From assembly GCF_001487145.1 (NCBI RefSeq), contig NZ_LN913016.1:496001-560000 (forward strand): a DNA stretch of 64,000 bases. Direction: 5' to 3'. Numbering within the stretch: the first letter of the stretch is position 1; each line of letters begins with the position of its first letter. Of the stretch, positions 16,170 through 24,047 are shown in pieces. The notes beneath the pieces are model-generated. The model did no database searches. It was not told where the DNA came from and saw only the letters and a program-made list of their open reading frames with translations. Both the position numbers and the translations under genes were made by a program. The DNA is from Anaerococcus rubeinfantis. Its GTDB lineage: Bacteria > Bacillota > Clostridia > Tissierellales > Peptoniphilaceae.

Positions 16170-17294
16170 TTACAAATTTGAAATTGGAAGACTAACTTTT
16201 ATTAAGCTGCCTTGTTCTTTATTTAAAACTTTTATTTCTCCTCCATGGATTTTTATTGTTTCTTTTACAAGGGATAGACCAAGGCCTGATCCTTTTTCTT
16301 CATTTCCTTCTATCCTATAAAAGGCCTTAAAAATATTATCTTTTTCTTTTAAGTCTATACCAACTCCACTATCTTCTACAAAAATTTCTACAAAATCTTT
16401 TTTTACTTTTGAATATATTTTTATATAACCGTGGTTTTTGTTGTATTTTATGGAATTTTCAATTAGGTTATAAAAAGCCCTATAAATTAAAATATCACTT
16501 CCTTCTATATAAATTTCCTTGCAATTATTTTCTATATCTATATCTTTTTTATCGGCTATATATGATAAATCTTGAATTGCTTCTTCTATTAAAGAGGAAA
16601 GCTCAATTTTTTCGTTTCTTGAAACTGACCTTAATTCGCTTAAATCCAACAGACTTGTTACAAGTTTTGATAGCCTATCTGATTCGTTTTTTATCATTGT
16701 CATAAGATTACTTACTTCTTTTTCATCCATATTTTTTTCTTCAAATAAATCTATTTGGGAATTTATTATGGTAAGGGGAGTCCTTAGTTCGTGGGCGGCT
16801 CTTGCTGTAAATTCCCTTTCGTTTTTATAAGATTCGTTTAATCTTTCAAGCATCTGATTAAAAGATTTGGTTAATTTTTGAAATTCTTTTATTGGATTTT
16901 CTTTAACTTCGTAGTCTGTAATATTTTTAAGTTGGATTTGTTCGATTTGCCTGGAAAATTTATCCAAAGGTTCTAAAAATTTTCCGCTTAAAAAATATGA
17001 AATAATTCCTCCAAAAATAGTAACCAAACTTGTAATAATCCAGGCTTTTTTGGAAAAATTGTTTTTGGAACTTGTAACTTGGTCTGAAAAAGTATTTTGA
17101 AATTCATCAATCTTGTCTTCATCAATATTTATATATAAATCTTTTTTATCTTCTATCTTATCTACATAGCCACCCAGAGAATCTATATAAAAATAAGCGG
17201 TTTTGTTCATAAAAAAGTTCATGGTCAAACTTGTAAGAGCAATCAAAATACTTGTTAAAATGGCAATTCTAAGCCTTAATGACATTTTTTTCAT
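16170..17294 (-). CDS. Sensor histidine kinase
   Basis: The 374-residue membrane sensor has a TM helix at about 9-25, an extracytoplasmic loop of roughly 60 residues, and a second TM helix near 85-103. A HAMP linker follows, then the H-box (AHELRTPLTII, phosphorylated His), an N-box around NLIENSIKYNK, and G-boxes EDSGVGI and GSGLGLSL. It autophosphorylates and passes phosphate to the response regulator, whose gene overlaps it by 4 bases (ATGA). The loop is too small to name a ligand. The pair lies divergent from a thiol-redox operon, so an envelope redox or stress signal is plausible but inferred. Confidence 0.93.
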   Translation of the reverse strand: MKKMSLRLRIAILTSILIALTSLTMNFFMNKTAYFYIDSLGGYVDKIEDKKDLYINIDEDKIDEFQNTFSDQVTSSKNNFSKKAWIITSLVTIFGGIISYFLSGKFLEPLDKFSRQIEQIQLKNITDYEVKENPIKEFQKLTKSFNQMLERLNESYKNEREFTARAAHELRTPLTIINSQIDLFEEKNMDEKEVSNLMTMIKNESDRLSKLVTSLLDLSELRSVSRNEKIELSSLIEEAIQDLSYIADKKDIDIENNCKEIYIEGSDILIYRAFYNLIENSIKYNKNHGYIKIYSKVKKDFVEIFVEDSGVGIDLKEKDNIFKAFYRIEGNEEKGSGLGLSLVKETIKIHGGEIKVLNKEQGSLIKVSLPISNL

Positions 17295-17965
17295 TTTATT
17301 TTCCTCAAAAGATATCCCACACCAATTCTATTTTCAATTGGATCATAGCCAAGTCCATTTTTTAATTTTTTCCTAAGAGCTGAAATGTGAACTCTTATTG
17401 AATTGCTCAACAAATCAACGCTAGAATCCCAAACATGGTCAATCAATTCTTCTTGACTTATAGGGCGGCCTTGGTTTAAAAGTAAATATTCTAAAATTCC
17501 AGATTCTTTTCTTGTTAATCTTAATTCTTTTTCGTCAACAAAGGTAAGTCTTTTTTTGCTATCAAATTTTATCCTATCAAAGGTAAGATTTGTTTGATTT
17601 TGGATAAAATTTCTTCGAGTTAAAGACCTTACTCTTGCCTTTAATTCGTCCAAATGAAAGGGCTTTTGCAAAAAATCATTGGCTCCTGCATCAAGACCTT
17701 CAACCTTATCTTGGATTTGGCTTCTTGCAGAAAGAATTAAAACTTTTGTTTCCTCATCTCCTTTTCTTAAATTTTTCAAAATTTCCATCCCATCCATGTT
17801 TGGAAGATTTAAATCCAAAACTACAAGGTCGTAGGATTCAATTTCTATCATCTCCATAGCATCAAAGCCATCAAAAGCTGATTCGACCTCATATCCTGCT
17901 TTTTTCAAAGATTTACTAATAGTCTCATTTAATATTTTTTCATCTTCTACAATTAAAATTTTCAT
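17291..17965 (-). CDS. OmpR/PhoB-family response regulator
   Basis: The 224-residue protein has a receiver domain (VEDE acid pocket at residues 6-9, phospho-Asp in LVVLDLNLPNMDG, Lys in FLQKPFHLDELKAR). A winged-helix DNA-binding domain follows (LTRKESGILEYLL, ISALRKKLKN, GVGYLLR). Its ATG follows AAAAGGAG. A TATAAT (17985-17990 on the minus strand) lies upstream, and its -35 area is replaced by the edge of a perfect palindrome at 18009-18031. That arrangement is typical of an activator-dependent, autoregulated promoter. Confidence 0.95.
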   Translation of the reverse strand: MKILIVEDEKILNETISKSLKKAGYEVESAFDGFDAMEMIEIESYDLVVLDLNLPNMDGMEILKNLRKGDEETKVLILSARSQIQDKVEGLDAGANDFLQKPFHLDELKARVRSLTRRNFIQNQTNLTFDRIKFDSKKRLTFVDEKELRLTRKESGILEYLLLNQGRPISQEELIDHVWDSSVDLLSNSIRVHISALRKKLKNGLGYDPIENRIGVGYLLRKIK

Positions 17966-18008
17966 TTTTTCTCCTTTTATAAGTATTATATCAAATCAAA
18001 ATAAAATA

Positions 18009-18031
18009 TCTGTTAAGAAAATCTTAACAGA
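18009..18031. promoter_or_regulatory. Palindromic operator shared by divergent promoters
   Basis: The perfect inverted repeat TCTGTTAAG-N5-CTTAACAGA sits midway between two -10 boxes. TATAAT (17985-17990) for the response regulator is 18 bases away, and TATTAT (18051-18056) for the redox operon is 19 bases away. It occupies the -35 position of both, and no consensus -35 hexamer exists on either side. The likely ligand is the adjacent OmpR-type regulator. Confidence 0.6.
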
Positions 18032-18070
18032 AAATTTATATGACCTATGTTATTATTAATTTGTAAAGAG

Positions 18071-18226
18071 GTGATTGTTATAGAAATAAGAAAAAAGAAA
18101 AATATGCAAATAGGATTTTTGATTTTGAGTATAGTTTTTATTACTTACGGTGCCTTTCGTGGAGAAGTTGATACGGTTTTAAGTAAGGCCATAAAACTAT
18201 GTTTGGAGTGTGTTGGTATTGGATAA
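18071..18226 (+). CDS. Small CXXC-motif membrane protein (CD1871A-like)
   Basis: This short frame encodes up to 51 residues: a basic N-terminus, one hydrophobic helix (IGFLILSIVFITYG), the signature YGAFRGEV, and a C-terminal CLECVGIG with a vicinal CXXC. I recognise the pattern of the CD1871A-type CXXC proteins of clostridia, whose function is not established. The start is uncertain. GTG 18071 lies inside the Shine-Dalgarno match AAGAGGTG, and the only in-frame ATG is at 18104 (40 residues, weak binding site); a non-standard ATT or ATA start is also possible. The stop overlaps the polyferredoxin start, which supports co-translation. Confidence 0.72.
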   Translation: MIVIEIRKKKNMQIGFLILSIVFITYGAFRGEVDTVLSKAIKLCLECVGIG

Positions 18227-19115
18227 AATAAAATTAAATATTTTAGCAAAATATAGGCGGTTTATTCAATTATTAGCAAGCTTTCTCACAAATATTCACA
18301 TACCTAACTTTTTTAAAGGGGTAATCTACAGAGGGGATTTTAAAAAGATTTGCGTGCCGGGTCTAAATTGTTATTCATGTCCTGCAGCTTCTGGAGCATG
18401 TCCCATAGGAGCCTATCAGGCAGTAGCAGGTTCATCAAAGTTCAAATTTTCCTATTATGTGAGTGGATTTTTGATTTTTGTTGGAGTCATGGTTGGAAGA
18501 CTTGTTTGTGGATTTTTGTGTCCTTTTGGTTTTATCCAAGAAATTTTACATAAAATCCCATCAAAAAAGTTTTCAACAAAAAAATTAAAGCCACTGAGAT
18601 ACATAAAATATTTGATACTTGTACTTACAGTTATAATTTTACCAGTTTTTTTAGTAAATGATTTGGGCATGGGTAATCCATATTTTTGTAAGTATATTTG
18701 CCCTGCAGGAGTTTTGGAAGGAGCAATTCCACTTTCTATTGTAGATTCATCAATAAGGGCAAGCCTAGGATCATTATTTAACCTAAAACTTACAATTTTA
18801 ATAATAAGTATAATCCTATCAATAATATTTTTTAGACCCTTTTGCAAGTGGATTTGTCCATTGGGAGCATTTTATGCATTATTTAATAAAATTTCCCTAT
18901 TTAAAATAAATTTTGATAATAATAAGTGCATATCTTGTAAAAAATGTCAAAAAGCGTGCAAAATGGATGTAGATGTTAGAAAAGACCAAAATCACACAGA
19001 ATGTATAAGGTGTGGAATGTGTATAAAATCATGTCCGACTTGTGCTTTAAAATATCAATATGGATTTGATAAAAAAGAAGTAGAAAAAGAAAAAATAAAA
19101 AAAGAAATTAATTAA
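18219..19115 (+). CDS. Membrane polyferredoxin, NapH/NosR-C-like 4Fe-4S protein
   Basis: About 298 residues from TTG 18219 (GGAG 10 bases upstream); a GTG at 18210 is a possible earlier start but is too close to that site. The chain alternates hydrophobic segments with cysteine pairs CGFLCPFG, CKYICPAG and CKWICPLG, and an N-terminal CYSCPAASGACPIG. It ends in two classical [4Fe-4S] motifs (CISCKKCQKACKMD and CIRCGMCIKSCPTC). The layout resembles NapH/YccM-type quinol or ferredoxin relays. Neighbours suggest it carries electrons from the cytosol across the membrane to thiol proteins outside; that role is inferred. Confidence 0.88.
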   Translation: MDKIKLNILAKYRRFIQLLASFLTNIHIPNFFKGVIYRGDFKKICVPGLNCYSCPAASGACPIGAYQAVAGSSKFKFSYYVSGFLIFVGVMVGRLVCGFLCPFGFIQEILHKIPSKKFSTKKLKPLRYIKYLILVLTVIILPVFLVNDLGMGNPYFCKYICPAGVLEGAIPLSIVDSSIRASLGSLFNLKLTILIISIILSIIFFRPFCKWICPLGAFYALFNKISLFKINFDNNKCISCKKCQKACKMDVDVRKDQNHTECIRCGMCIKSCPTCALKYQYGFDKKEVEKEKIKKEIN

Positions 19116-19125
19116 GGAGAAAAAA

Positions 19126-20073
19126 ATGAAATATAATAAATTAAAAATATCAGCCTTAGCTTTAGCTTTGGCATTAAGTTTTACAGCTTGTTCAAAAAAG
19201 GAAGATAAAAATGAAATGTCAAGCAACAATAAAAGTATTGAAAGCAATATGACAGATAAAAAAGAATCAAATAAAACAAGTAATGAAAATCCATCATCAA
19301 CAGATGAGTCCGTTGAGGAGTTGATGGAAAAACAAAATAAAATTATTGAAAGTCATAACAAGCAATGGCAAGTTGCATTTTCAAAAGCTGATAAGAGTCA
19401 AGTAGCAGGGGAAGCTAGCGTATCTTACGATATGTACCTTCTAGATTTGGTAGAAAAATCAAAAGATGAACTCTCAAAAGAAGATTATGATCTACTTAAA
19501 AAAGATGTAGAGGAAATTGGAAAAATCGAGAAAATTATAAACAAAAAAAAGGGCATAGATAGCCAATTTAACAATGGTTACAATAAAAAAGAAGAAGCAT
19601 CAACCAAAGAATTAAAAGCCTTTCCAGAATTTAAATCAAAAGATTTTGATGGAAAAGAAGTAACAAAAGATATTTTTAAAGACAAAAAATTAACTCTTGT
19701 AAATTTCTGGTTTAATGGATGTGCACCATGCGTAGGCGAAATTCCAAAATTACAACAATTAAATGAAGAAGTAGAAAAAATGGGCGGACAAGTTATAGGA
19801 ATAAATTCAGAAGCCAAAGTAGGGGATGAAGATACAATAAAAGAAGCCAAAAAAATCCTAAAAAAACAAGGAGCAAAATATAGAAATATAACAATAAACA
19901 AAGACAGCGAACTTGAAAAATACACTGAAACAATTATGTCATATCCAACATCAATACTTGTAGATAGTGAAGGAAATATTGTAGGAGATCCAATTGTTGG
20001 AGCAATAGATAAAGAAGATACCTACAACAAAGTAAAAGATATGATGGAAAAAATTATAAAAGACGAAATATAA
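19126..20073 (+). CDS. TlpA/ResA-type thioredoxin-fold lipoprotein
   Basis: The 315-residue lipoprotein has a signal peptide with lipobox ending at Cys22 (LALSFTAC). A low-complexity Ser/Asn/Lys linker follows, then a helical segment (about 60-150), then a thioredoxin-like domain. In the latter the active site is NFWFNGCAPCVGE (C199/C202) and the cis-proline loop is MSYPTSILVD. Such proteins reduce extracytoplasmic disulfides or partner enzymes such as methionine sulfoxide reductase. It follows the polyferredoxin gene by 10 bases with an AAGGAG ribosome binding site, so the polyferredoxin may be its electron donor in place of CcdA/DsbD. A symmetric terminator closes the operon. Confidence 0.93.
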   Translation: MKYNKLKISALALALALSFTACSKKEDKNEMSSNNKSIESNMTDKKESNKTSNENPSSTDESVEELMEKQNKIIESHNKQWQVAFSKADKSQVAGEASVSYDMYLLDLVEKSKDELSKEDYDLLKKDVEEIGKIEKIINKKKGIDSQFNNGYNKKEEASTKELKAFPEFKSKDFDGKEVTKDIFKDKKLTLVNFWFNGCAPCVGEIPKLQQLNEEVEKMGGQVIGINSEAKVGDEDTIKEAKKILKKQGAKYRNITINKDSELEKYTETIMSYPTSILVDSEGNIVGDPIVGAIDKEDTYNKVKDMMEKIIKDEI

Positions 20074-20113
20074 GATTTAAACTTAGATTTAATTTATCCT
20101 TCTTGAAAACAAT

Positions 20114-20146
20114 AAAAATACCAGAGTTTTAAACTCTGGTATTTTT
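20114..20146. terminator. Bidirectional terminator between tlpA-like gene and ppdK
   Basis: A near-perfect palindrome, AAAAATACCAGAGTTT with its complement, has T-runs on both strands. It lies between convergent genes. Confidence 0.9.
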
Positions 20147-20156
20147 ATGTTAAAAA

Positions 20157-22787
20157 TTATTTATTTCTAGGATTTTCTATAGCTTCTTGAGCTGCAGCAA
20201 GTTTTGCTATTGGAACTCTAAATGGTGAACAAGATACATAATCAAGACCGACATTGTACAAATATTTTACAGTTGTAGATTCTCCACCGTGTTCTCCACA
20301 GATTCCTAAGTGTAGGTTTGGATTTGCTTTTTTACCACGTTCTACAGCAGTTTCAACCAAGAAACCAACACCTTTTTGATCTAAAACTTGGAATGGATCT
20401 TTGGCAAAAATATCTTTGTCTAAATAAAGATCTAAGAATTTACCAGCATCATCCCTTGAAAGACCAAAGGTCATTTGTGTTAAGTCGTTTGTACCGAATG
20501 AGAAGAAGTCAGTGATTTCACCGATTTCATCAGCTGTTATTGCAGCTCTAGGAATTTCGATCATTGTACCTAACAAGTAGTCAATTTTCTTTCCTTTTTC
20601 TTCGAAAACTTTTTCAATTTCTTCTCTTACTTGAGATTTAACATAAGCAAGTTCCTTTACATCAGATGAAAGTGGAATCATTATTTCAGGAACAACTTTT
20701 ATTCCATCTTCATTGCAATGGATAGCAGCTTGAATTATTGCACGAGCTTGCATTTTTGAAATTTCTGGATATCTAACGCCAAGTCTAAGTCCTCTAAATC
20801 CAAGCATTGGGTTTACTTCTTCAAGGTCAAGGATTCTTTTCTTAACTTCAGTAATTTCCATATTTAAATCTTCAGCAAGAGTTCTAATTTCTTCTTGTCC
20901 TCTTGGTAAAAATTCGTGAAGAGGTGGATCAAGAAGTCTTACTGTTACAGGTCTTTCTCCCATTATAGAATAAATTTGATAGAAATCATCTTCTTGCATT
21001 GGAAGAATTTTATCAAGAGCTTCTTTTCTAGTTTCAGCATTGTGAGCCAAAATCATTTTTCTAACTTGGAAAATTCTGTCAGCTTTAAAGAACATGTGTT
21101 CAGTTCTACACAAACCAATTCCTTCAGCTCCAAATTGAAGAGCTTGTTCAGCATCGTGAGGAGTATCAGCATTTGTTCTAACTTTCATGTCACGATATTT
21201 ATCAACCCATCCCATAAATTCGCCGAAGTTTCCTTCAAGTTTTGGACTTTCAGTTTCAAGTGCTCCAGCATAAATATTTCCAGTTGAACCATCTATTGAT
21301 AGAACATCTTGGTCAGAATATTTCTTTCCATCAATTCTTACAAATCTTTCATCTTCGTCAACATAAATATCATGAGCTCCAGATACACAACATTTTCCCA
21401 TTCCTCTTGCAACTACTGCAGCATGGCTTGTCATACCACCTCTAGCTGTAAGAATACCACTTGCTGAAACCATTCCTTCAAGATCTTCTGGAGAAGTTTC
21501 TTCACGAACAAGGATTACATCAACACCTTTTGCAGCTCTTTTTTTAGCTTCTTTTGCAGTAAAGGCAATGTAACCAACTGCAGCTCCTGGACTTGCAGCA
21601 AGACCTTTTGCAATAGCCTTATTTTCTTTTATAGATTTTTGAGAAAGAGTTGGGTGGAGAAGACCATCAAGATCTTTTGGATCAATTCTTAAAATTGCTT
21701 CTTTTTCATCAAGAAGACCTTCATGAACCATATCAACAGCAACTTTTACAGCAGCTTTTGCAGTTCTTTTACCATTTCTTGTTTGAAGTAGGAATAATTT
21801 ACCTTCTTGGATAGTAAATTCCATATCTTGCATATCTTTGTAATGTTGTTCAAGTTTTTCAGCAGTATCATGGAATTGATCAAAAACTTCTGGTAAAGAA
21901 TCTTTTAAAGTTTGAATTTCTTTTGGTGTTCTAACTCCAGCAACAACGTCTTCACCTTGGGCATTCATTAAATATTCACCAAATAGTTTGTTTTCACCAG
22001 TAGCTGGGTTTCTTGAAAATGCAACACCAGTTCCAGAAGTATCTCCCATGTTTCCAAATACCATTGATTGAACATTTACAGCAGTTCCCATAGAGTCATC
22101 AATATCATTTAATCTTCTATATAAAATTGCACGTTCGTTATTCCAAGAAGCAAATACAGCAGTTATAGCTTTGTTTAATTGTTCTCTTGGCTCTTGTGGG
22201 AAATCTTCGCCCTCAATATCTTTATAAACCTTTTTATATTTTTCTACTACATCTTTCAAATCTTCAGCAGTAAGTTCTGTATCTTCACTAACGCCTTTTT
22301 CATCTTTTTTAGCACTAAGAACCTTTTCAAAATTATTTTTATTAATTCCCATTGCTACGTCAGCAAACATTTGAATAAATCTTCTGTATGAATCGTAGGC
22401 AAATCTTTCATTATTTGTTTTTTTGCTAAGTCCAATAACAGCGTCATCATTTAAGCCAAGATTAAGGATTGTATCCATCATACCTGGCATAGAAATTGGA
22501 GCACCACTTCTTACTGATACAAGGAGAGGATCTTCAGTTGATCCAAAAGTTTTTTCGTTGTGATTTTCAAGGTCTTTGATGTGCTTTGAAATTTCTTCAT
22601 TAAGATCTTCCCAGATTTTTTGATCTTCTTCATAAAATCTTGCACAAGCTTCAGTTGTAACTGTGAAACCATATGGTACATTTATTCCCATATTTGTCAT
22701 TTCTGCTAAATTTGCGCCTTTACCACCGAGCAAAGAGCGCATGTCCTTGTCTCCTTCGTTAAAATTGTAAACATATTTTTCAGTCAT
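20157..22787 (-). CDS. ppdK: Pyruvate, phosphate dikinase
   Basis: The 876-residue enzyme interconverts pyruvate + ATP + Pi with PEP + AMP + PPi. The N-terminal ATP-grasp domain carries GGKGANLAEMTNMGI and SVRSGAPISMPGMMDTILNLG. The central phosphohistidine domain has GGMTSHAAVVARGMGKCCVSG, where the His is the phosphocarrier and the Thr two residues earlier is the regulatory site. The C-terminal TIM barrel has GAEGIGLCRTEHMF and GICGEHGGE. Full family length. In fermenters it can run glycolytically with PPi. It overlaps ppsR by 8 bases and is controlled post-translationally by that protein. Confidence 0.98.
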   Translation of the reverse strand: MTEKYVYNFNEGDKDMRSLLGGKGANLAEMTNMGINVPYGFTVTTEACARFYEEDQKIWEDLNEEISKHIKDLENHNEKTFGSTEDPLLVSVRSGAPISMPGMMDTILNLGLNDDAVIGLSKKTNNERFAYDSYRRFIQMFADVAMGINKNNFEKVLSAKKDEKGVSEDTELTAEDLKDVVEKYKKVYKDIEGEDFPQEPREQLNKAITAVFASWNNERAILYRRLNDIDDSMGTAVNVQSMVFGNMGDTSGTGVAFSRNPATGENKLFGEYLMNAQGEDVVAGVRTPKEIQTLKDSLPEVFDQFHDTAEKLEQHYKDMQDMEFTIQEGKLFLLQTRNGKRTAKAAVKVAVDMVHEGLLDEKEAILRIDPKDLDGLLHPTLSQKSIKENKAIAKGLAASPGAAVGYIAFTAKEAKKRAAKGVDVILVREETSPEDLEGMVSASGILTARGGMTSHAAVVARGMGKCCVSGAHDIYVDEDERFVRIDGKKYSDQDVLSIDGSTGNIYAGALETESPKLEGNFGEFMGWVDKYRDMKVRTNADTPHDAEQALQFGAEGIGLCRTEHMFFKADRIFQVRKMILAHNAETRKEALDKILPMQEDDFYQIYSIMGERPVTVRLLDPPLHEFLPRGQEEIRTLAEDLNMEITEVKKRILDLEEVNPMLGFRGLRLGVRYPEISKMQARAIIQAAIHCNEDGIKVVPEIMIPLSSDVKELAYVKSQVREEIEKVFEEKGKKIDYLLGTMIEIPRAAITADEIGEITDFFSFGTNDLTQMTFGLSRDDAGKFLDLYLDKDIFAKDPFQVLDQKGVGFLVETAVERGKKANPNLHLGICGEHGGESTTVKYLYNVGLDYVSCSPFRVPIAKLAAAQEAIENPRNK

Positions 22788-23601
22788 TTTTTTCCCCTTT
22801 CCTACTGTTAATATGATTGATTATAATATCAGCCGTTTCTTCTATAGATCTATTTGTAACATCAATTATTATACAATCCAAATCATCCATTATCTCTTTT
22901 GCATAGTCTAATTCTTTTTGGATATTTCTCAAATCAGAATACTGACTTTTGCCAAATAAATTTAGACTTTTTAGCCTTTCATCCCTAAAAGATTTTAAAA
23001 TATTTTTATCGATAGTTAAGCCGAATATTTTATTCTTATCGATTTCAAAAAGTTCATCAGGTAGGCTAGTGTTTAAAAGTATTGGAATATTACAAACTTT
23101 GTATCCCTTGCTTGCCATATAAATTGATAAGGGAGTTTTAGAAGAACGAGATACACCAATAATTGCTATATCACAGGCTTTTAGCGATCTAAAATCTTTG
23201 CCATCATCATATTTTATGGCAAAATCTAAAGAATTTAATGTTTTAAATCGGTCAGTTTCATAAAGGGACTCATCAGAAAAAGCATATTTTGGTTCTAAAT
23301 CAAGTTTTTTAGAAATAGTCCTTATTGAATAGCCGGTTATATCAACATAAGTAATATTATTTAGTTCACAAAAGTCATTGATATAAACGTTCATCCTTGA
23401 ATCTTGGAATGAGTGATAGATTATAACATTATCGCCAGTTTCAATTATGAAATTTAATATATCCTTCAAGGAATTTATATCCCTTACATCTGGATATATA
23501 TTTGTAATTGTTTCAACATCAAATTGACTAAGGGATACCTTCACAATTTTTTCTGTAGCGTAACCACTTGTGTCAGAGATAATGTTTACACTAAGCTTCA
23601 T
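22780..23601 (-). CDS. PPDK regulatory protein (bifunctional kinase/Pi-dependent phosphorylase)
   Basis: The 273-residue DUF299/PpsR-family protein has the P-loop GVSRSSKTPLSIYMA near residue 153 and the ending TNRSIEETADIII. Members inactivate PPDK by ADP-dependent phosphorylation of the threonine beside the catalytic histidine and reactivate it by phosphorolysis. Adjacency to ppdK in the same operon makes PPDK rather than PEP synthase the target. Often a CBS-domain gene (ccpN) precedes this pair in Bacillota; none is seen here. The N-terminus MKLSVNIISDTSGYATEKI fits the family. Confidence 0.94.
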   Translation of the reverse strand: MKLSVNIISDTSGYATEKIVKVSLSQFDVETITNIYPDVRDINSLKDILNFIIETGDNVIIYHSFQDSRMNVYINDFCELNNITYVDITGYSIRTISKKLDLEPKYAFSDESLYETDRFKTLNSLDFAIKYDDGKDFRSLKACDIAIIGVSRSSKTPLSIYMASKGYKVCNIPILLNTSLPDELFEIDKNKIFGLTIDKNILKSFRDERLKSLNLFGKSQYSDLRNIQKELDYAKEIMDDLDCIIIDVTNRSIEETADIIINHINSRKGEKND

Positions 23602-23755
23602 CCTATCACCTCTTTAAATATAAGATTCTATTAATATTATAGCATTTTTAAATAAAAATCCAAGAGCTGAAAACATTTTTCAAACAAAAAAACTAATAAT
23701 TATTAATTATTTGTAAATAAATAAATTTCTTTTCTAGCTTTAAAATCTGATAAAA

Positions 23756-23783
23756 TTGACAAAAACTTTTTTTAAAATATAAT
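23756..23783 (+). promoter_or_regulatory. Strong sigma-A promoter of the valS T-box transcript
   Basis: Consensus TTGACA (23756-23761) and consensus TATAAT (23778-23783) have a 16-base spacer. They lie 35 bases before the first T-box stem. Confidence 0.8.
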
Positions 23784-23817
23784 AAAAAAAAGAAATGAAT
23801 ATAAAACTTTGACAAAA

Positions 23818-24008
23818 AGGAGTAGTAGGGGAAATTTTTTAGAGAGAAGACGGATGGTGAAAGTCTTTAAATTGAAACTATGAAGGTTGTTTTGAAATAG
23901 TTTAATGTAGCATGCATGTATGCAAATAAGAGCCTTTTTTTTAAAAAAAAGGAAGATAGGTGGTAACGCGATAATCTCGTCCTTGAGAGTTGTGTTACTT
24001 TTTTTATT
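23818..24008 (+). ncRNA. T-box riboswitch leader of valS
   Basis: The leader has the T-box hallmarks in order: stem I with AGAGAGAAGAC, the GGATGGTGAAA distal loop and GTCTT; a stem III palindrome (CC-T8-A8-GG, 23933-23952); then the T-box core AGGTGGTAACGCG (23958-23970) with its partner CTCGTCCTT. The competing terminator pairs GTAACGCGA (23963-23971) with TTGTGTTAC (23990-23998), with an inner TCTC/GAGA helix, followed by TTTTTTT. Uncharged tRNA-Val should stabilise the antiterminator and allow valS expression. A GTT at 23886-23888 is a candidate valine specifier, but I could not fold stem I well enough to be sure. Confidence 0.9.
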
Positions 24009-24047
24009 ATTTATTTTTAATTTTTAATTTGAAATCAAGGAGAATTT

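Noticed and set aside
18455-18847. 130-codon minus-strand frame opposite the polyferredoxin gene
   Set aside because: It is antisense to a cysteine-motif-rich gene with clear homology, has no start signals and no family resemblance.
20916-21445. Open frames of 65-123 codons on the plus strand opposite ppdK
   Set aside because: They lie fully within a well-conserved coding gene on the other strand, lack ribosome binding sites and encode Phe/Ser/His-rich sequence typical of antisense reading of AT-rich genes.
23933-23952. T8/A8 palindrome as an independent terminator
   Set aside because: The stem is all A-U apart from two G-C pairs and sits inside the T-box leader ahead of the real terminator; it is better explained as stem III.
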